Position numbers and translations under genes: made by a program. Below the pieces are notes generated by a model that was not told the DNA's origin, made no database searches, and saw only the letters and a list, made by a program, of their open reading frames with translations. Shown piece by piece: positions 61,984 through 64,000 of a stretch of DNA of 64,000 nt. How positions within the stretch are numbered: the first letter of the stretch is position 1; each line of letters begins with the position of its first letter. The DNA lies in contig LQBI01000034.1 of NCBI GenBank assembly GCA_002030045.1, forward strand, positions 54,419 through 118,418. Direction: 5' to 3'. This DNA comes from Candidatus Aegiribacteria sp. MLS_C. GTDB taxonomy: Bacteria; Fermentibacterota; Fermentibacteria; Fermentibacterales; JCC-6.

Positions 61984-63357
61984 ATGAGTGGACAGCTTAG
62001 TGACAGTACCGTGAGACTTCTGAGGAGAGTGTCAGTTGTAGCCGGTATCATTCTCATTGCAGCTTCCCTTCTCGCCAATAGTCTTGGCATGAGTATCAGC
62101 GGGGGTTTGAGCCGGAATCAGGTCATGATCACCGCAGGAGGAGTGACTCTCATCATAGCAGGAATACTGGGAAGGCGGTTCCCAAGACTCTACAGGGGAG
62201 CTGCACTGCTTCTCCTGAACGCTCTCGTGATACTGTTTGTTCTGGACCTCCTGGCTCTTGTTGCCTTGAAGATACTGAACAGAGAGCAGTTCAGGATACT
62301 CGAGAGAAAAAGAGAACAGGGCAACCTTGAAATGGTACAGAGCAATACCGTACTCGGAAGGTACGAACCGTACGTGATATGGAAGGCGAATCCGGAACTC
62401 TCTCAGGAAGGACTGAGAGTGTCCGAAGATGGATACAGGGTCACGCCGGGGGTGTCTGAATCGGACAGTGCATTTACCATTTATCTCCTGGGCGGGTCCG
62501 CCATGTGGGGAGCGGGGGTAGAAGACAGCTGCACAGTCGCCACATATCTCAATACATACCTGACTGAGGCAACCGGTGATAGTTACAGGATCCTGAACAT
62601 GGGTCAGGTGGCTTTCTCGTCCACCCAGGAACTCATCGAACTGTCACTCAGTCTGAGGAATGGGTCGGTTCCAGACCTGGTGGTCTTCTATGATGGATTC
62701 AACGATGTGTGGGGAGCATATGCAAACGGCTTTGCCGGTGGACACCATTCGCAGGCTCAAGTTGCTGCCCGAGTTGAGGGTCGATCACCGGAGTTTCAAC
62801 CACAGTCTCCATTGAGGGTTCTCATGAGAAGCAGCAACACATGGTTACTTCTTGAATCAATCAAGGAAAGGATGGAACCTGATGAGTTCGATGTGAACAG
62901 ATTGATCACATACAGGACCATGGGAGTAGATACCAGGAATCTTGCGGAAGGCGTCGTACATACTTACATGGGTAACAGCCGGGTCGTACAGGCACTGGGA
63001 CGATCCTATGGGTTCGACTGCATCTTCGTGTGGCAGCCATCGATATGGTTGGGCGAAAAGCCGCTGACTGAGTTCGAACGTACAATCTATGATGGAGGCT
63101 TCGAGGCATTCGAGGGGGGAGGGGACCCGGCCTTCAAAGACCTGCTGAGGACCACTTACGGCATATATGAGGATTCCATCGAGACCTCGCCCGATCACTA
63201 CTCGTTCTCGTCTCTCTTTGATGATACAGAGGAAGAGTTCTACTGCGACTACAGTGGTGCACACGTGAATGCTCGGGCAAACTATGTGATTGCAGAGGGG
63301 ATTGCCGATATCATCCTGGAGATGGAAACCTTCCAGGAGGCGAACGGTCATAGATGA
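61984..63357 (+). CDS. membrane-anchored SGNH/GDSL-type hydrolase
   Basis: A 457-residue protein. Residues 15-95 hold three membrane helices; the C-terminal domain is an SGNH hydrolase with YLLGGSAMWGAGVED (catalytic Ser near residue 171), RILNMGQVAFSSTQE, VVFYDGFNDVW (the N of block III) and a late CDYSGAHVN (the catalytic His). Acylhydrolases of this form modify O-acetyl groups on polysaccharides. Its last codons and TGA are part of a palindromic repeat. It lies in an AT-rich patch. Confidence 0.85.
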   Translation: MSGQLSDSTVRLLRRVSVVAGIILIAASLLANSLGMSISGGLSRNQVMITAGGVTLIIAGILGRRFPRLYRGAALLLLNALVILFVLDLLALVALKILNREQFRILERKREQGNLEMVQSNTVLGRYEPYVIWKANPELSQEGLRVSEDGYRVTPGVSESDSAFTIYLLGGSAMWGAGVEDSCTVATYLNTYLTEATGDSYRILNMGQVAFSSTQELIELSLSLRNGSVPDLVVFYDGFNDVWGAYANGFAGGHHSQAQVAARVEGRSPEFQPQSPLRVLMRSSNTWLLLESIKERMEPDEFDVNRLITYRTMGVDTRNLAEGVVHTYMGNSRVVQALGRSYGFDCIFVWQPSIWLGEKPLTEFERTIYDGGFEAFEGGGDPAFKDLLRTTYGIYEDSIETSPDHYSFSSLFDDTEEEFYCDYSGAHVNARANYVIAEGIADIILEMETFQEANGHR

Positions 63358-63360
63358 CCG
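63345..63360 (+). repeat. palindrome at the end of the SGNH gene, GGGGTCGT-family core
   Basis: CGGTCAT-AG-ATGACCG, the same core as at 3813-3830, overlaps the last codons and the stop of the SGNH gene. TTACTTCGGATCACTT right after it resembles the arm at 11578. Confidence 0.6.
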
Positions 63361-63438
63361 GCCGTTACTTCGGATCACTTGTAGAAGTGGATTTGATCAG
63401 AGAACAGTAGTGTTCGTAGAACATGCACCTGTGCCAGT

Positions 63439-63473
63439 GAATCAGGCCCTGCCGAAGTGACAGGGCCTGATTC
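63439..63473. terminator. terminator between convergent genes
   Basis: GAATCAGGCCCTG-CCGAAGTGA-CAGGGCCTGATTC, a 13-bp perfect stem followed by TTTCT. Confidence 0.9.
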
Positions 63474-63487
63474 TTTCTATCAGAAGG

Positions 63488-64000
63488 CTACTCCATGAAC
63501 GGGTACCGGTAGTCGTGGGGCGGAGTGAAGGTCTCCTTTATCGTTCTCACGCTGGTCCACCTGATGAGGTTGAGGTGCGAACCGGCCTTGTCGTTGGTGC
63601 CCGATCCCCTGGCGCCGCCGAAGGGCTGCTGGCCGACGACAGCCCCCGTGGGCTTGTCGTTGATGTAGAAGTTGCCGGCGGACTGCCTGAGAGCCTTGCT
63701 CGCGGTTATGACAGCCTCCCTGTCCGCGGCGAAGATGGAGCCGGTGAGAGCGTAGGGCGAGGTGTCGTCGCACAGTTCCAGGGTCTTCTCGAAGTCGGCG
63801 TCCTCGTAGACGAAGACCGTGAGTACAGGTGCGAAGAGTTCCTCCCTGATGGTGACGTACTTGGGGTTCGTGGTCAGTATCACCGTGGGCTCGATGAAAT
63901 AGCCCCTGGACTTGTCGCCGCTGCCGCCGAAGACTATCTCCGCGTCCTCGCTGGCCCTGGCGTCCTCTATGTAGCCCATTGTCTTGTCGAACGCGTGTTC
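63488..64000 (-). CDS. L-glutamate gamma-semialdehyde (delta-1-pyrroline-5-carboxylate) dehydrogenase, 3' part
   Basis: The C-terminal 170 residues of an aldehyde dehydrogenase, with the rest off the right edge. GYFIEPTVILTTNP, REELFAPVLTVFVYED and NFYINDKPTGAVVGQQPFGGARGSGTNDKAGS are typical of the PruA/RocA branch, which oxidises P5C-derived semialdehyde to glutamate in proline and arginine breakdown. The tail IKETFTPPHDYRYPFME also fits that branch. The catalytic Cys is outside the window. A shared terminator lies 15 bases beyond its stop. Confidence 0.9.
   Translation of the reverse strand, partial: EHAFDKTMGYIEDARASEDAEIVFGGSGDKSRGYFIEPTVILTTNPKYVTIREELFAPVLTVFVYEDADFEKTLELCDDTSPYALTGSIFAADREAVITASKALRQSAGNFYINDKPTGAVVGQQPFGGARGSGTNDKAGSHLNLIRWTSVRTIKETFTPPHDYRYPFME

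Overview
GENERAL. This is a gene-dense, high-GC bacterial chromosome segment. It is mostly ordinary housekeeping, envelope and secreted-protein genes, with several AT-richer accessory patches. Many secreted proteins have Sec signals, several large ones end in a FlgD-like Ig sorting domain with a closing Val-Val-Ala-Arg type tail (C25 and M28 peptidases, a beta-helix protein, one remnant). Outer-membrane beta-barrels, Gmd, an NSS transporter and formate-THF ligase are also present. Together these point to an anaerobic, Gram-negative member of the FCB-type candidate phyla, for example the Fermentibacteria/Aegiribacteria neighbourhood. That placement is inference from gene style; no rRNA or other marker is present. 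UUG start codons are common and TGA works as a stop throughout.

LAYOUT. 0-9.4 kb: GT2 glycosyltransferase with a 46-bp minisatellite at its stop codon, a decayed porin-like gene, an S10 carboxypeptidase, two tandem zinc-ribbon paralogues (the first frameshifted), and a PerR-like regulator with katG. 9.4-14.5 kb: AT-rich accessory zone ending at tRNA-Ser(CGA), with MazEF, an autoinhibited Fic protein, palindromic elements, and a 65-bp near-perfect direct repeat that copies the tRNA 3' end and brackets one exported protein gene. 14.7-25 kb: a tight operon of four Sec-exported [4Fe-4S] ferredoxin-like proteins, a beta-barrel and a CcdA/SafE-like membrane protein; then a CitD-CitE fusion, a zinc-ribbon protein, a methyltransferase, an NSS transporter with an inserted domain, and a NapH-like iron-sulfur membrane protein with Cys-rich repeats. 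25-30.7 kb: a gene with an in-frame TGA, tRNA-Asp, secreted propeller and beta-helix proteins. 30.8-34.6 kb (minus strand): a peptide-modification (RiPP-type) operon. 34.9-57 kb: envelope, folate, VanW, C25 peptidase, Gmd, glycosyltransferase, PHP, iron-sulfur, TMEM175-like, M28 and ECF sigma genes. 57-64 kb: small and secreted hypotheticals, a DUF5989/SxtJ/carbamoyltransferase trio, an SGNH hydrolase, and the 3' part of a delta-1-pyrroline-5-carboxylate dehydrogenase gene.

MOST INTERESTING. (1) The RiPP-type operon: PqqD-like recognition protein, radical SAM/SPASM enzyme, HprK-like kinase and an ER-type signal-peptidase/GNAT fusion, with two unannotated 55-residue precursor peptides that align without gaps and share a TFCKGPGFKGP core, three Cys and a C-terminal VRGT. 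(2) The exported ferredoxin operon, which implies an extracytoplasmic iron-sulfur electron path without Tat signals. (3) Several families of palindromic repeats, one of which supplies the start of a lipoprotein gene and another the stop of an SGNH hydrolase gene.
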